From DATBSL01 sp964561785 (GTDB lineage: Bacteria > Acidobacteriota > Vicinamibacteria > Fen-336), in the NCBI GenBank assembly GCA_964561785.1, contig CAZLRF010000002.1, positions 1 through 64,000 on the forward strand: a stretch of 64,000 nucleotides of DNA, given 5' to 3'. Numbering within the stretch: position 1 is the first letter of the stretch; the number at the start of each line of letters is the position of its first letter. Position numbers and translations under genes: made by a program. Of the stretch, positions 46,300-55,700 are shown in pieces. The notes beneath the pieces are model-generated. The model saw only the letters and a list, made by a program, of their open reading frames with translations, did not search any database and had not been told where the DNA came from.

Positions 46300-46427
46300 C
46301 GAGGCACCCGCAGGGGGGATGGGGTTCCGTTCGGAAGCAGGCGGAAGAGGAGGACCTCGTGCGCGAGGCCCTGGAGGACGACCGCGGCGGAGACGGAGAC
46401 CTCGCCGACCTGCCCCTTGCTGGTCAC
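46296..46427 (-). CDS. Possible 43-codon ORF coupling the metalloprotease gene to the GH9 gene
   Basis: GTG 46427, 3 bases past the metalloprotease stop, opens a frame (VTSKGQVGEVSVSAAVVLQG, then LAHEVLLFRLLPNGTPSP) that ends at TGA 46296-46298, overlapping the GH9 ATG. The alternating hydrophobic pattern looks coding, and GH9 has no clear ribosome site of its own, so coupling is possible. It could equally be a frameshifted tail of the metalloprotease or chance. Confidence 0.22.
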   Translation of the reverse strand: MTSKGQVGEVSVSAAVVLQGLAHEVLLFRLLPNGTPSPLRVPR

Positions 46428-46429
46428 GG

Positions 46430-48229
46430 TCAGTCGAGCCGGGTCTCGAGGACCATGCGCCCGCCGGTGGCGGAGGCGAAGAAGGGCTCGAACGCCTGCC
46501 GGAAGCCCTCGAGCTTGGCGACCGCCGCGGGGTCCGCGGAGCGGCCCGCGGAGACGACGTACACCCAGGCCTGGCGGTGGACGCGGGGCGAGCGGGAGGC
46601 GGGCGGGTCGCGGCGGCCCATCGCGGCCACGACGTCGCCGATCGTGACGTCGCGCCGGGTGCCGGTGAAGCTGACGTTGTTGCGGGGCGCGGAGTCGGGC
46701 CGCAGGCCGGTGCCCGAGGGGCTCTCGACGTAGAACGAGGGGGGCACCTCGCCCTCGGCGAGCAGGCCCATGGCGTAGAGGTCGAACGCGTTGTAGCGCT
46801 GGGACGTGCCCACCGTGCGGAAGGACCCCCCGCCCCTGTCCTCGATGTCGTTCCCCTCGAGGACGGAGGCGTCCGAGTCGAAGAAGAAGCTCCAGTGCGC
46901 GAGCTGCCGGCCGAGGAGCGCGTCCGAGCGGGCGCCGGAGGCGTCGCGGAAGCGCAGGGTCGCGCCCCAGCGGTGGCCGGTCTCGTGGGCGAGGAGGGAC
47001 AGCGTGGTGTTGTCGCCGTTGACGTTCGCGACCGGGTTCTCCGGGTACTTGCCGAGGTCGTCCATGAGGACGACGCTCGCGAGGCGGGAGGCGCTGCCGT
47101 AGGCCGAGCCGACGTCGATCAGCTCCTGGCCGATGCCGGTGACGGCGTTGCGCACGGTCGACTCGAAGGCGAAGGTGCCCGGCTCGGTGACGCGGGTGTC
47201 GGTGAAGAAGACGAGCTGGTCGTACGCGTCGCCGAACCCCGCGTAGAAGCCCCGCGCGGCGGCCACGAGGTCGAGCGACGCCTGGGCGGCGAAGCGCTCC
47301 CCCACCGCGCCCGATCCGCCCGGGACGGACGCCGTCGCGGCGGAGAGATCGACCGCGGCGAAGGCGCCGCTCGCCCCCGGGGAGAGGGCGACGACCGCCT
47401 CCTTGAGCGTCGTCGAGGCGTCGATCCGGATCTCGATCGAGCCCCCCGCCAGCAGGCTCGCCTGGGCGGTGACCTTCCCGGTGCCGTCGAAGTCCGGCAC
47501 CTCGCACCAAGTCACGGTGAACGCGTCGGAGGAGGCGCCGACGAAGATCCCGCCGCCCTTCGCCGGGTCGAGGTCGGCGAAGAAGGGGGCGACCCGGGGG
47601 GCGCCGGCGAGGACGCGGCCGAGCGAGCGGGCGTCGGTCGCGACGTCGCCCTCGCCGAAGGTCAGGTTGCCGTCGGAGTTGACGAAGGCCGAGGTGCGCG
47701 AGGTCCCGTAGAAGGGGAACGCGAAGGGGAGCCCCTCCTCGCTCGTGTCGTCGTCGGCGAGCCGGAGCCTTCGCCCGAGGTCCGCGCGCAAGCCCCCCGC
47801 GCTGCGGCGCACGTCGTACCCTCCCTGGCCGTTCGGGTCGAAGCGGAGAACGGAGCCGCCGAGGTCGAAGGGGTTGGCCGCGACCACCAGGGAGCCGTCG
47901 TCGCTCAGCACCGCGATGTCTCCGGCCCGCACCGCCGCCGGGGCGAGGGCCCGGGCGAGCACGCCCTCCCCCCGCGGAAGCAGGTGCAGGGCGAGGAGCT
48001 CGCGCGGGTGCCGGTCGTCGTGGCCGAAGCCGTCGTGCTTCGGTGCGGAGGCGGCGCCGGAGGAGGCGGCGGCCCCGCCGGTCGCGGCGAGGGCGGCGGT
48101 GCACGGGTTCCCGGCGGAAGGGGCCCCGGGGATCGGCGTCGCGACCGGGGAGCCGCCGGAGGGCGAGCCCCCGGAGCCGCCGCAGGCGGAGAGCAGAAGG
48201 GCGAGCGACGCGAGGGCGAGGGCTCTCAC
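46430..48229 (-). CDS. Secreted zinc metalloprotease-like lipoprotein with nidogen-like domain
   Basis: The product is 599 residues from GTG 48229, which overlaps the stop of the upstream EAL gene as GTGA. Lipobox: LALLLSACGG. A low-complexity Gly/Ser/Ala linker follows. A central beta domain (LPFAFPFYGTSRTSAFVNSD, GNLTFGEGD, then VAPFFADLDPAKGGGIFVGA) resembles nidogen-like extracellular domains. The protease part has SLLAHETGHRWGATLRF with the HExxH zinc motif (HETGH) and a downstream NAFDLYAMGLL with a possible third ligand Asp. The peptidase family is not assigned. It is last in a five-gene operon unless GH9 is cotranscribed. Confidence 0.8.
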   Translation of the reverse strand: MRALALASLALLLSACGGSGGSPSGGSPVATPIPGAPSAGNPCTAALAATGGAAASSGAASAPKHDGFGHDDRHPRELLALHLLPRGEGVLARALAPAAVRAGDIAVLSDDGSLVVAANPFDLGGSVLRFDPNGQGGYDVRRSAGGLRADLGRRLRLADDDTSEEGLPFAFPFYGTSRTSAFVNSDGNLTFGEGDVATDARSLGRVLAGAPRVAPFFADLDPAKGGGIFVGASSDAFTVTWCEVPDFDGTGKVTAQASLLAGGSIEIRIDASTTLKEAVVALSPGASGAFAAVDLSAATASVPGGSGAVGERFAAQASLDLVAAARGFYAGFGDAYDQLVFFTDTRVTEPGTFAFESTVRNAVTGIGQELIDVGSAYGSASRLASVVLMDDLGKYPENPVANVNGDNTTLSLLAHETGHRWGATLRFRDASGARSDALLGRQLAHWSFFFDSDASVLEGNDIEDRGGGSFRTVGTSQRYNAFDLYAMGLLAEGEVPPSFYVESPSGTGLRPDSAPRNNVSFTGTRRDVTIGDVVAAMGRRDPPASRSPRVHRQAWVYVVSAGRSADPAAVAKLEGFRQAFEPFFASATGGRMVLETRLD

Positions 48230-49467
48230 GGGGCGGGCTCCACGGGCTGGGCGGCGTAGGGGTCGATCGGCCGCGCGTAGAAGTACCCCTGCCCCCAGGG
48301 CACCCCGATGCCACGCAGCGCGTCCGCCTCCTCGCGGGCCTGGATGCCCTCGGCGATGACGCGGGCCCCGAGCCCCTCGCCCATGTCGAGGATCGCCTTG
48401 ACCACCTGCTGGCTGACCTTCTTCTGGTGCACGTCGCGCACGAGGGCGATGTCGATCTTGAGGTAGGAGGGCTTGAGGACGGCCACCGTCTCGAGCCCGG
48501 AGTAGCCCGCGCCCACGTCGTCGATCGCGATCGAGAAGCCGAGGTCGGTGAACGCGTGCATCGCCTCGCGGTACAGGTTGAGGTTCTCGATGACCTGCCG
48601 CTCCGTGATCTCGAGGGTCACGCCGCTCGGGGCGATGTCCGGACCGAGGTAGTCGAGGACGCCCCGGCCCTGGAAGCTCGTGTCGCGCACCGTCGCGGGC
48701 ACCGTGTTGAGGAAGAGCCGGCCCGACTGGGCGAGGGCGCGCCAGTCGACGAACGCCTGGCGCCGGCAGGCGCGCTCGAGCTCCTCGGTGAGGCCGTGGC
48801 GGGCCGCGCGGCCGAAGAGCACGATCGGCGGCTCGAGCTCGGAGCCGCGGGGGCCCCGGGAGAGGCCCTCCCATCCCATGACGTCGCCCGAGGCGAGGTC
48901 CACGATCGGCTGGAACGCGGTCCAGATCTCGCGGTTGTGGATGATCTCGAACAGGCGCTCCCGCTGGTCCCTCTCCCGCAGGCGCGAGCGCATCTCCGCG
49001 CAGGCCGCGGCGTCGTCGACGAGGCGCAGGACCTGGCGCTCCGGGCTCTCGAGGGGGCTCCACAGGACGACCCCGTAGCCGGCCACCAGAACCGGGCGCT
49101 CCTTGAGGTAGGGCAGGGTGAGGCGGCCCACCCGGGGGTTCAGGAACTCCTCGACCCGCTCGGCGAGCTTGCGCAGGTTCTCGGCGCGGAACGGGGTGTC
49201 GCCGCGCCGGGGGCCGGAGAGGAAGAGCAGGAAGCGGTCTCCCTCGCGCTCGTCGCGGGTGACGAAGTCGTCCTGGCGGAAGCGCTCGCGCATGTCCTCG
49301 AGCAGGGGGTCGACCTGGGAGCGCAGGGCGCGGAAGGCGGCCCCCCCGAAGCTGCGCTCGATGTGGGCGAGGGGCCCGAGGTCGACGAGGATCGCGGCGA
49401 GGAAGCCCTGCTCTCGAAGCTGGGCGGTGATGTCGTCCTGCACCTCGCGGAAGGTGGGGATGGCCAC
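48226..49467 (-). CDS. EAL-domain cyclic-di-GMP phosphodiesterase-like protein
   Basis: The product is 413 residues from GTG 49467, preceded by a GGCCGG stretch only. An N-terminal segment (about 1-150) looks like a degenerate GGDEF-type fold without a GG(D/E)EF motif. The EAL domain begins with QPIVDLASGDVMGWEGLSRG, where EAL reads EGL. The Mg and substrate residues are otherwise kept: Asn in FLNTVPATVRD, Glu in VTLEITERQV, Asp-Asp in AIDDVGAGYSGL, Lys in YLKIDIALVRD and Glu in RVIAEGIQ. Activity on c-di-GMP is plausible. It is cotranscribed with an SPFH protein and a ribbon-helix-helix protein. Confidence 0.88.
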   Translation of the reverse strand: MAIPTFREVQDDITAQLREQGFLAAILVDLGPLAHIERSFGGAAFRALRSQVDPLLEDMRERFRQDDFVTRDEREGDRFLLFLSGPRRGDTPFRAENLRKLAERVEEFLNPRVGRLTLPYLKERPVLVAGYGVVLWSPLESPERQVLRLVDDAAACAEMRSRLRERDQRERLFEIIHNREIWTAFQPIVDLASGDVMGWEGLSRGPRGSELEPPIVLFGRAARHGLTEELERACRRQAFVDWRALAQSGRLFLNTVPATVRDTSFQGRGVLDYLGPDIAPSGVTLEITERQVIENLNLYREAMHAFTDLGFSIAIDDVGAGYSGLETVAVLKPSYLKIDIALVRDVHQKKVSQQVVKAILDMGEGLGARVIAEGIQAREEADALRGIGVPWGQGYFYARPIDPYAAQPVEPAP

Positions 49468-49529
49468 CCGGCCATTGTGCGCCGCGGGCGGGGGCAGTTC
49501 AAAGGGGGCGGCGCGGCCGGTGCGCCACG

Positions 49530-49727
49530 TCACTCGTCGGCGGGCCCGACCTCGGGGTCGTCCGGGCGGGGGCCGGCCGGCCGGAGCCGGCCCTCCGCCT
49601 GGAGCGCCCGGCGCAGCAGGAACTCGATCTGAGCGTTCAAGGAGCGCAGGTCGTCGTCGGCCCAGCGCTGGACCGCGTCGAGCACGTCGCGGTCCACCCG
49701 GATGAGGAAGGGCTTGCGCTCGGCCAT
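49530..49727 (-). CDS. Arc-type ribbon-helix-helix protein
   Basis: The product is 65 residues. The pattern KPFLIRVDRDVLDAVQRWAD followed by DLRSLNAQIEFLLRRALQ is a ribbon-helix-helix DNA-binding domain of the Arc family, with a Pro/Glu-rich tail. It sits 12 bases after the SPFH gene and 62 bases before the EAL gene on the same strand. Small proteins of this type commonly accompany SPFH genes. It may be a self-regulator of this operon; a palindrome in the operon promoter would be a candidate site. Confidence 0.82.
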   Translation of the reverse strand: MAERKPFLIRVDRDVLDAVQRWADDDLRSLNAQIEFLLRRALQAEGRLRPAGPRPDDPEVGPADE

Positions 49728-49739
49728 CGTCCCCGCCGC

Positions 49740-50609
49740 CTACTGGTAGAGCGTGCCGGTGTTGACGACGGGCTGCGCCTCGCGGTCGGCGCAGAGCACC
49801 ACGAGCAGGTTGCTCACCATCGCCGCCTTGCGCTCCTCGTCGAGCCGCACCCGGTCGCTCTTCGACAGCAGGTCGAGCGCCATGTCCACCATGCCCACCG
49901 CGCCCTCGACGATCTTCTGCCGCGCGGCGATGATCGCCCCCGCCTGCTGGCGGCGCAGCATGGCCGCCGCGATCTCCTGCGCGTACGCGAGGTGGCTGAT
50001 CCGCGCCTCGATCACCTCGACGCCGGCCTTGGCCAGGCGGTCCTGGATCTCGCTGCGCAGGCGCTTCGCCACCTCGTCGGTGTTGCCCCGCAGCGAGATC
50101 TTCCCCTCCTCGTGGGTGTCGTAGGGGAAGTGGGTGGCGAGGTTGCGCTCGGCGGCCTCGCTCTGCACCTTGACGAAGTGCTCGTAGTCGTCCACCTCGA
50201 AGACCGCCTCCGCGGTGTCGACCACCTTCCACACCACGATCGCGGCGATCTCGATCGGGTTGCCGTCGGTGTCGTTCACCTTGAGGTGGGCCGACTCGAA
50301 GTTGCGCACGCGCAGCGAGATGCGCTTCTTGGTGTAGAAGGGGTTGGCCCAGCGCAGCCCCTCCTGCTTCGCCGTGCCCCGGTAGGCGCCGAACAGCTGC
50401 AGGACCAGGCCCTCGTTCGGGGCGACGGTGAACAGCCCCGCGAGCCCGAGCAGGCACAGCACCACGACCACCGCGCCGAGGACGGCCACCGCCGGGTCGT
50501 CCGCGCGGGCGGCGCGGACGATCCCGGCGATCGCCACCGCCAGGATGATGAGGAAGACCGCCAGCATCAGCAGGCCCGACGTCGTATGACGCTCCCGTTC
50601 CCGGATCAT
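49740..50609 (-). CDS. SPFH/band-7 (stomatin/prohibitin-like) membrane protein
   Basis: The product is 289 residues from ATG 50609, with a GGGAGGGGCG ribosome site. Two membrane helices (about 9-30 and 38-60) are followed by the SPFH domain: NEGLVLQLFGAYRGTAKQEG, WANPFYTKK, VNDTDGNPIEIAAIVVWKV and a coiled coil (LRSEIQDRLAKAGVEVIEAR, then AEIAAAMLRRQQAGAIIAAR-like). The SPFH family forms membrane microdomain scaffolds. It follows the zinc-ribbon gene by 29 bases and is followed by the ribbon-helix-helix gene. Confidence 0.92.
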   Translation of the reverse strand: MIRERERHTTSGLLMLAVFLIILAVAIAGIVRAARADDPAVAVLGAVVVVLCLLGLAGLFTVAPNEGLVLQLFGAYRGTAKQEGLRWANPFYTKKRISLRVRNFESAHLKVNDTDGNPIEIAAIVVWKVVDTAEAVFEVDDYEHFVKVQSEAAERNLATHFPYDTHEEGKISLRGNTDEVAKRLRSEIQDRLAKAGVEVIEARISHLAYAQEIAAAMLRRQQAGAIIAARQKIVEGAVGMVDMALDLLSKSDRVRLDEERKAAMVSNLLVVLCADREAQPVVNTGTLYQ

Positions 50610-50638
50610 CTCGCCCCTCCCGCGCGCGTGGCGCGCGA

Positions 50639-50869
50639 CTAGACCAGCGTCCACTTCTTCGACTCCCCGAGCCGAGCCCGCGCCTCGGGCTGCGCGAACA
50701 AGCGCGTCAGCCCGCAGTCGCGGCAGACGACGAGATCGAACTTCGCCCCCCGGAACAGCCGGCCGAGGCCCGGCAGGAGGTCCGGACCGTGGCTCCCCGC
50801 GGCCCCGACGTTTCGGCTCCGGTAGAGCGTGTTGCCGCCGCAGTGCGGGCAGGGGGTGGTTCGATCCAT
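50639..50869 (-). CDS. Small double-CxxC zinc-ribbon protein
   Basis: The product is 76 residues from ATG 50869. It has two zinc-knuckle pairs, CPHCGGN near the N-terminus and VVCRDCGLTRLF in the middle; the C-terminus ends KKWTLV. It lacks a signal peptide or membrane helix. It is the first gene of the operon directly downstream of a predicted promoter with a palindromic spacer. Possibly a cytoplasmic zinc-binding adaptor of the SPFH protein; the function is unknown. Confidence 0.8.
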   Translation of the reverse strand: MDRTTPCPHCGGNTLYRSRNVGAAGSHGPDLLPGLGRLFRGAKFDLVVCRDCGLTRLFAQPEARARLGESKKWTLV

Positions 50870-50892
50870 GGCTCGCCTCTCGCAGTATCATT

Positions 50893-50922
50893 ACGATATC
50901 ATACAGATATCTGTTCCGTCAA
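50893..50922 (-). promoter_or_regulatory. Predicted promoter with a 12-bp palindrome in its spacer
   Basis: On the minus strand TTGACG (50917-50922) and TATCGT (50893-50898) are 18 bases apart in a conspicuous AT-rich island. The spacer contains the perfect palindrome ACAGATATCTGT (50903-50914), a likely operator for a dimeric repressor. Transcription would start about 50886 and lead straight into the zinc-ribbon gene. Confidence 0.6.
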
Positions 50923-50972
50923 GGCACACCTTCCCGCTGCGGGGGCCCCAGCTCAAGTCATTGGAAAAGAGG

Positions 50973-52487
50973 CTACTTGATCGGCTGTCCGGCCTCGACC
51001 TTGACGAGCCGGTCGAACAGCTGCGGGTCCTTGTAGCCCAGGGTGCGGGCCTTGGCCCCGTGGAGCTTGAAGTTGGCGGCGTCCTTGAGGCCAAAGTACG
51101 ACCAGGCCAGGAAGCCCTCGGCCTGGGCGTGGTCGGGCTTCGCCGCGACCGCCTTCTCGAGCGCCTCCGCCGCCTCCTTGTACCGCTGGGCCTTGAGCTG
51201 GGCCGCACCGAGGAAGTAGAAGGCCTGGAAGCCCGCGTAGCCCTCCGTGCGGGTGACCTTCGTCAGCTCCTCGACCGCGCGGTCGAGCTGCCCGGCGTCG
51301 GTGAGGGCCGAGCCGAGGCTCGTGCGGAACATCGTGTTGCCGGGCTCGGCGGCGACCGCCGCCGCGAAGGCGGGCACGGCCGCGGCGGCGTTCTGCTTCA
51401 TCACGTGCTGCACGTAGCCGAGCTGGTACTGGGCCTCGGCGTCCTTCGGGTCGAGCTCGACGGCCTTCTGCAGCTCGGCGAGGGCGGCGTCGGCGTCGCG
51501 GCGGGCGATGTGGGCCCGGCCGAGGCCGAGGCGGACGGCGGCGGAGCCGGGGTTCTCGTCGCGCAGCTTCGTGAGGTCCTGGACCGCGAGGTCGGCCTGG
51601 CCCGCGCCGAGCTCCTGGAGCGCCCGCGCGACCTTCACCTCGGTGACGAGCTCCTGGGCGTCGCCGTCCCCCTCGGACATCGCCGCGGCCAGGTTGGCGT
51701 CGGCGAGGGCCTCGCCGGCGCGGCCGAGCGCGACCTTCACCCGCGCCATCTCCTTGTACGCCTCGACCGCGCCCGGCGCGGCGTCGATGGCCTTCTGCAG
51801 CATCGGCTCCGCCTCCGCCGCGCGGCCGGTCTTGCGCAGGACCCGGGCGAGCCCCACGACGGGGCCGATCGCGGTCGCCTCCTCGGCGATCGCCTCGCGG
51901 TAGGAGGCCTCCGCGGCCGCGGCCTCGCCCTTCGCCTCCTGGGCCACGGCAAGGGCCGTCTTCGCCGCCGCGCCGCCTCCCCTCTCGACCGCCCCGCGGG
52001 CGAGGGCGACCGCCTCGTCGGCCTTGCCCTCGTGCGCGCGGACGTACGCGGTCGCGATCGTGGGCCACAGTCCCTCGGGGTCCGCGGCGGCGGCCGCCTC
52101 CGCGCTGGCCCCGGAGCCCGCCATGCCGCGCACGGCCTGCACGACCGACATGCGCCCGAGGGCCTCGCCCTTCGCCGGGCCCGCGAGCGTGTCGGCGGCG
52201 GCCTTGTAGGCTTCCAGGGCGAGGTCCAGCTCGCCGCGCGACTCGTGCAGCCGACCCAGACGCAGGGCGGCCATGGGGTCGGTGGCCATGGCCTTCTTCA
52301 GCACCGCGACCGCACCGTCCGAATCGCCGGAGGCGAGCTTCGCCTCCGCCTCCTTGACGGCGTCCGGCGCCTGCGCCGGCGCGGCGGCGGGGGCGGCCTT
52401 CCCCTTCCTGTCGTCCTTCTTCTTGTCGTCGGCGGCCGAGGGGACGGCGACGAGCGCCGCGAGGAGCAGCCAGGTCCAGCGCTTCAT
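50973..52487 (-). CDS. Secreted tetratricopeptide-repeat protein
   Basis: The product is 504 residues from ATG 52487, with a signal peptide (MKRWTWLLLAALVAVPSAA). After an acidic/basic linker, about ten TPR-like helical pairs fill the protein (for example LGRLHESRGELDLALEAYKA and LGRAHIARRDADAALAELQKAVELDP). It is a scaffold with no catalytic motif. It is monocistronic on the minus strand, between the zinc-ribbon operon promoter and the divergent smc gene. Confidence 0.88.
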   Translation of the reverse strand: MKRWTWLLLAALVAVPSAADDKKKDDRKGKAAPAAAPAQAPDAVKEAEAKLASGDSDGAVAVLKKAMATDPMAALRLGRLHESRGELDLALEAYKAAADTLAGPAKGEALGRMSVVQAVRGMAGSGASAEAAAAADPEGLWPTIATAYVRAHEGKADEAVALARGAVERGGGAAAKTALAVAQEAKGEAAAAEASYREAIAEEATAIGPVVGLARVLRKTGRAAEAEPMLQKAIDAAPGAVEAYKEMARVKVALGRAGEALADANLAAAMSEGDGDAQELVTEVKVARALQELGAGQADLAVQDLTKLRDENPGSAAVRLGLGRAHIARRDADAALAELQKAVELDPKDAEAQYQLGYVQHVMKQNAAAAVPAFAAAVAAEPGNTMFRTSLGSALTDAGQLDRAVEELTKVTRTEGYAGFQAFYFLGAAQLKAQRYKEAAEALEKAVAAKPDHAQAEGFLAWSYFGLKDAANFKLHGAKARTLGYKDPQLFDRLVKVEAGQPIK

Positions 52488-52630
52488 GGGGACCTCCCGT
52501 GCGGTTGTTGGGGCGCGTGGGACGGCGGGCCGGGGGCGCCCGCCACGAATGCTAGGCCCGCCCCGACGCCAACGTCAATCCGCCGCAAGCTCCTCTCCCG
52601 GAGCACCTTGCACCGCGTGCGCCCCATCCT

Positions 52631-52674
52631 TTACCGGGCCCTTTCGCTTGTGCTATGTTCCGGCGGTTGCACAA
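52631..52674 (+). promoter_or_regulatory. Tentative smc promoter with inverted repeat
   Basis: TTACCG (52631-52636) and TATGTT (52654-52659) are 17 bases apart. TTGTGC (52648-52653) and GCACAA (52669-52674) form an inverted repeat flanking the -10. The -35 matches poorly, so this is tentative. Confidence 0.28.
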
Positions 52675-52721
52675 CATCTAGCGTCAACCGCTCTTTTGGA
52701 AAGAGGTTCGCCCTGGGCTCG

Positions 52722-55700
52722 ATGCGTCTGGACTCGGTGGAGATCGTGGGCTTCAAGAGCTTCTGCGACCGGCAGGAGGTCTCGTTCAAGGGGGGCGTGA
52801 CGGGCATCGTCGGCCCCAACGGCTGCGGCAAGAGCAACATCTCGGACGCGATCAACTGGGTGCTCGGCGAGCAGAGCGTGAAGAGCCTGCGCGGCACGTC
52901 CATGGAGGACGTGATCTTCAACGGCAGCTCGAGCCGCCAGCCGCTGCAGATGGCCGAGGTGAACCTCAAGGTCACCGGCCTCAACGGCAACAGCCCCGAC
53001 GGCAGCCCCGAGTGCACGGTCACGCGGCGGCTGTACCGCAACGGCGAGTCCGAGTACCTGATGAACGGCAAGGTGTGCCGCCTGCGCGACATCCACGAGC
53101 TGTTCATGGACACCGGGCTCGGCTCGAAGGCGTACTCGATCATCGAGCAGGGCAAGATCGGGCAGATCCTCTCCAGCAAGCCCGCCGACCGCCGCACGAT
53201 CATCGAGGAGGCGGCGGGGATCACGAAGTACAAGGCGCGCCGCCGCCAGACGCAGCTCAAGCTCGAGGCGGCCCAGCAGAACCTCCTGCGCGTGAACGAC
53301 ATCGTCAACGAGGTCGAGAAGCAGCTCGAGAGCCTCAAGCGCCAGGCGGCGAAGGCCCGGCGCTGGCGCGCGGTGCGCGACGAGATGCAGGGCGTCGAGC
53401 GCGTGCTCTTCGGCCGGCGCTTCCTCGAGCTGCGCGAGAGCGCGCGCGTGCTCGAGGAGCGCCACGAGGCGGAGGCGGGGCGGGAGCGGGCGGCCTCGCT
53501 CGCCCTCGACGCGGAGGAGGCGCAGCTCGAGGTGCGCCGCCAGGCGGTCTACGAGCTCGAGGCGCGCCTCGAGGAGACCCGGACGCGCCTCGGCGAGCTG
53601 ACCCTCGCGGTGGAGCGCCACCAGGGCCGCAGCGGCTACTGCCGGCAGCAGCTGGCCGAGAACGAGGGCCGGGCGCAGCAGGCGGCGCACGAGGAGCGCG
53701 AGCTCGCCGCCCGCGTGGGGCCGCTCCACGAGGCGCTCGCCGCGCGCCGCGCGGAGGAGCAGCGGCTGCGCGAGGAGCTCCGGGCGGCCGAGGACGAGCT
53801 GCGCGCGGCGGAGGCCGCGGTCGCGGAGGCGGCCGCGCGCCAGGCGGAGGCGGAGGCCGAGCAGGAGCGCGAGCGCGAGGCCCAGGTGGCGCTCCTCGGC
53901 CGGGTGGCGACGCTCCAGAACTCGCGGGCCTCGGTGGCGGGCAACGCCGAGCGCGCCGAGGCCGACCTCCTGAAGCTCGCCGCGGAGCGAGAGGAGCTCG
54001 AGCGCGAGCGGGCGGCCTCGGCCGCCGCCCGCGAGGCCGCCCACGCCCGCGGTCGCGAGGCGGACGCCCTCGCCGCCGAGCTCGCGTCCGCCCGCGCCGC
54101 CGCCGCGGAGCGGGGCGCCTCGGCCCGGGGGCGGGCGGAGACGACCGCGCGCGAGGCCGACGCCCTGCAGAGCGAGAGGGACGGCCTCGCCGGCCGCCGC
54201 GCCTCTCTCGAGGAGATGGTCGCCACCCACTCCGCGTTCGACGAGGGCGTGCGCGCGCTGCTCACCCGGCCGGAGGGGCTCGACGTGATCGGCGTGGTGG
54301 CCGACGCGCTGGAGATGGCCCCCGAGCACGAGCGGGCGGTCGAGGCGTTCCTCGGCGAGCGGCTGCAGGCCGTGCTCGTCCCCGACGCGCAGACCGCGCG
54401 GCGCGGGATCCGCTGGCTGCAGTCCTCGGGCGCCGGGCGCGGCGCATTCCTCCCCCTCGCCTCCGCGCGGACCCGGCACGACTGCGGGCCCCTGCGCGAG
54501 ATCGCGCGGCAGGAGCCGAGGTCCCTCGGCCTTCTCTCGGACCTCTACCGGGTCGGCGGCCCGCACGCCGACCGCGTGCGCGCGTCGCTGCCCGACGCCC
54601 TCGTGGTCCCGACGCTCGAGGACGCGCTCGAGGTCGCCTCGCGCCAGGGCCCCGTCTCCGTCGTCACCCTCGAGGGCGAGACGCTGCGCGGCTCGATGGT
54701 CGAGGGCGGGCGCGACGTGAAGGGCCTCTTCGCGCCCAGGCGCGAGGTCAAGGAGGTCGCGGCCCGGCAGGAGGAGATCGAGCTGCGCCTCGTGGCCCTG
54801 CGTGCGGCCGCCGCGGAGGCGCTCGCCGCGGCCGTGGCCGCCGAGGCCGAGACCCGCGCGCTCGAGGAGAGGATCCACGCCGCGGAGAAGGACCTCGTGT
54901 CGGCGCGCCACGAGATCCAGGCCGCGGAGGACGAGGCGGGGCGGCTTCACCGGAAGGCCTCGGTCCTCGACACGGAGCGCGCCCAGGCCGAGCAGGAGCG
55001 GGGCGCGGCCCGGCTCCGCCTCGCCGAGATCGACCACGGCCTCGCCGCCGCGGAGGCGGAGCGCGAGGAGGGCCACCGCCGGCTCGCCGACGTCTCGGCC
55101 GCCGTGGCCTCCGGCCGCGCCGAGGCCGAGGCCGCACAGGCCCGCCACGCCGAGGCCCGCAGCTCGCTCGCCGCGCTGCGCGAGCGGGCGAGCGCGACCG
55201 AGAACGACCGCCGGCGCCTCGAGGGCGACCTCCTGGACCTCGAGCAGCGGATCGCCGCGACCCGGGCGCGGGCGGCCGAGGCCGCGGCGCGCCGCGGGGA
55301 GCTCGAGGCGGAGCGGGCCGAGGCCGAGCGGCTCCTCGCCGAGGCCCTCGTCGAGCGCGACCGCGTCCAGGGCGAGGCCGTCGCCGCCGAGTCGCGGGTC
55401 CGGGAGGGGCGGGGCGAGGTCGAGGGCCGGGAGCACGGCCTCAAGGAGAGGCGGCGCGAGCGCGACGTCCTCCGCGACGCCCTCGCCGAGGTGGACGTCG
55501 CGCGCGCGCGGACGGGCTCGGACCTCGACCACCTCGCCCGCGAGTGCCAGCAGTCCGTGGGCGTCTCCGCCGCGGAGGCGGCGGGCACGCTCACCGACGA
55601 GGACCAGGCGCGCGACGTCGAGGCCCTCGCCGCCCAGGTCCGGGAGCTCCGCGAGCGCCTCGACCGCATGGGGCAGGTGAACGTCCTCGCGGTCGAGCAG

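Noticed and set aside
46296..48314. 672-codon minus-strand frame overlapping the metalloprotease gene in another phase
   Set aside because: It is a low-complexity Arg/Gly/Pro shadow over most of its length; only the last 43 codons, past the metalloprotease stop, look coding and are listed separately.
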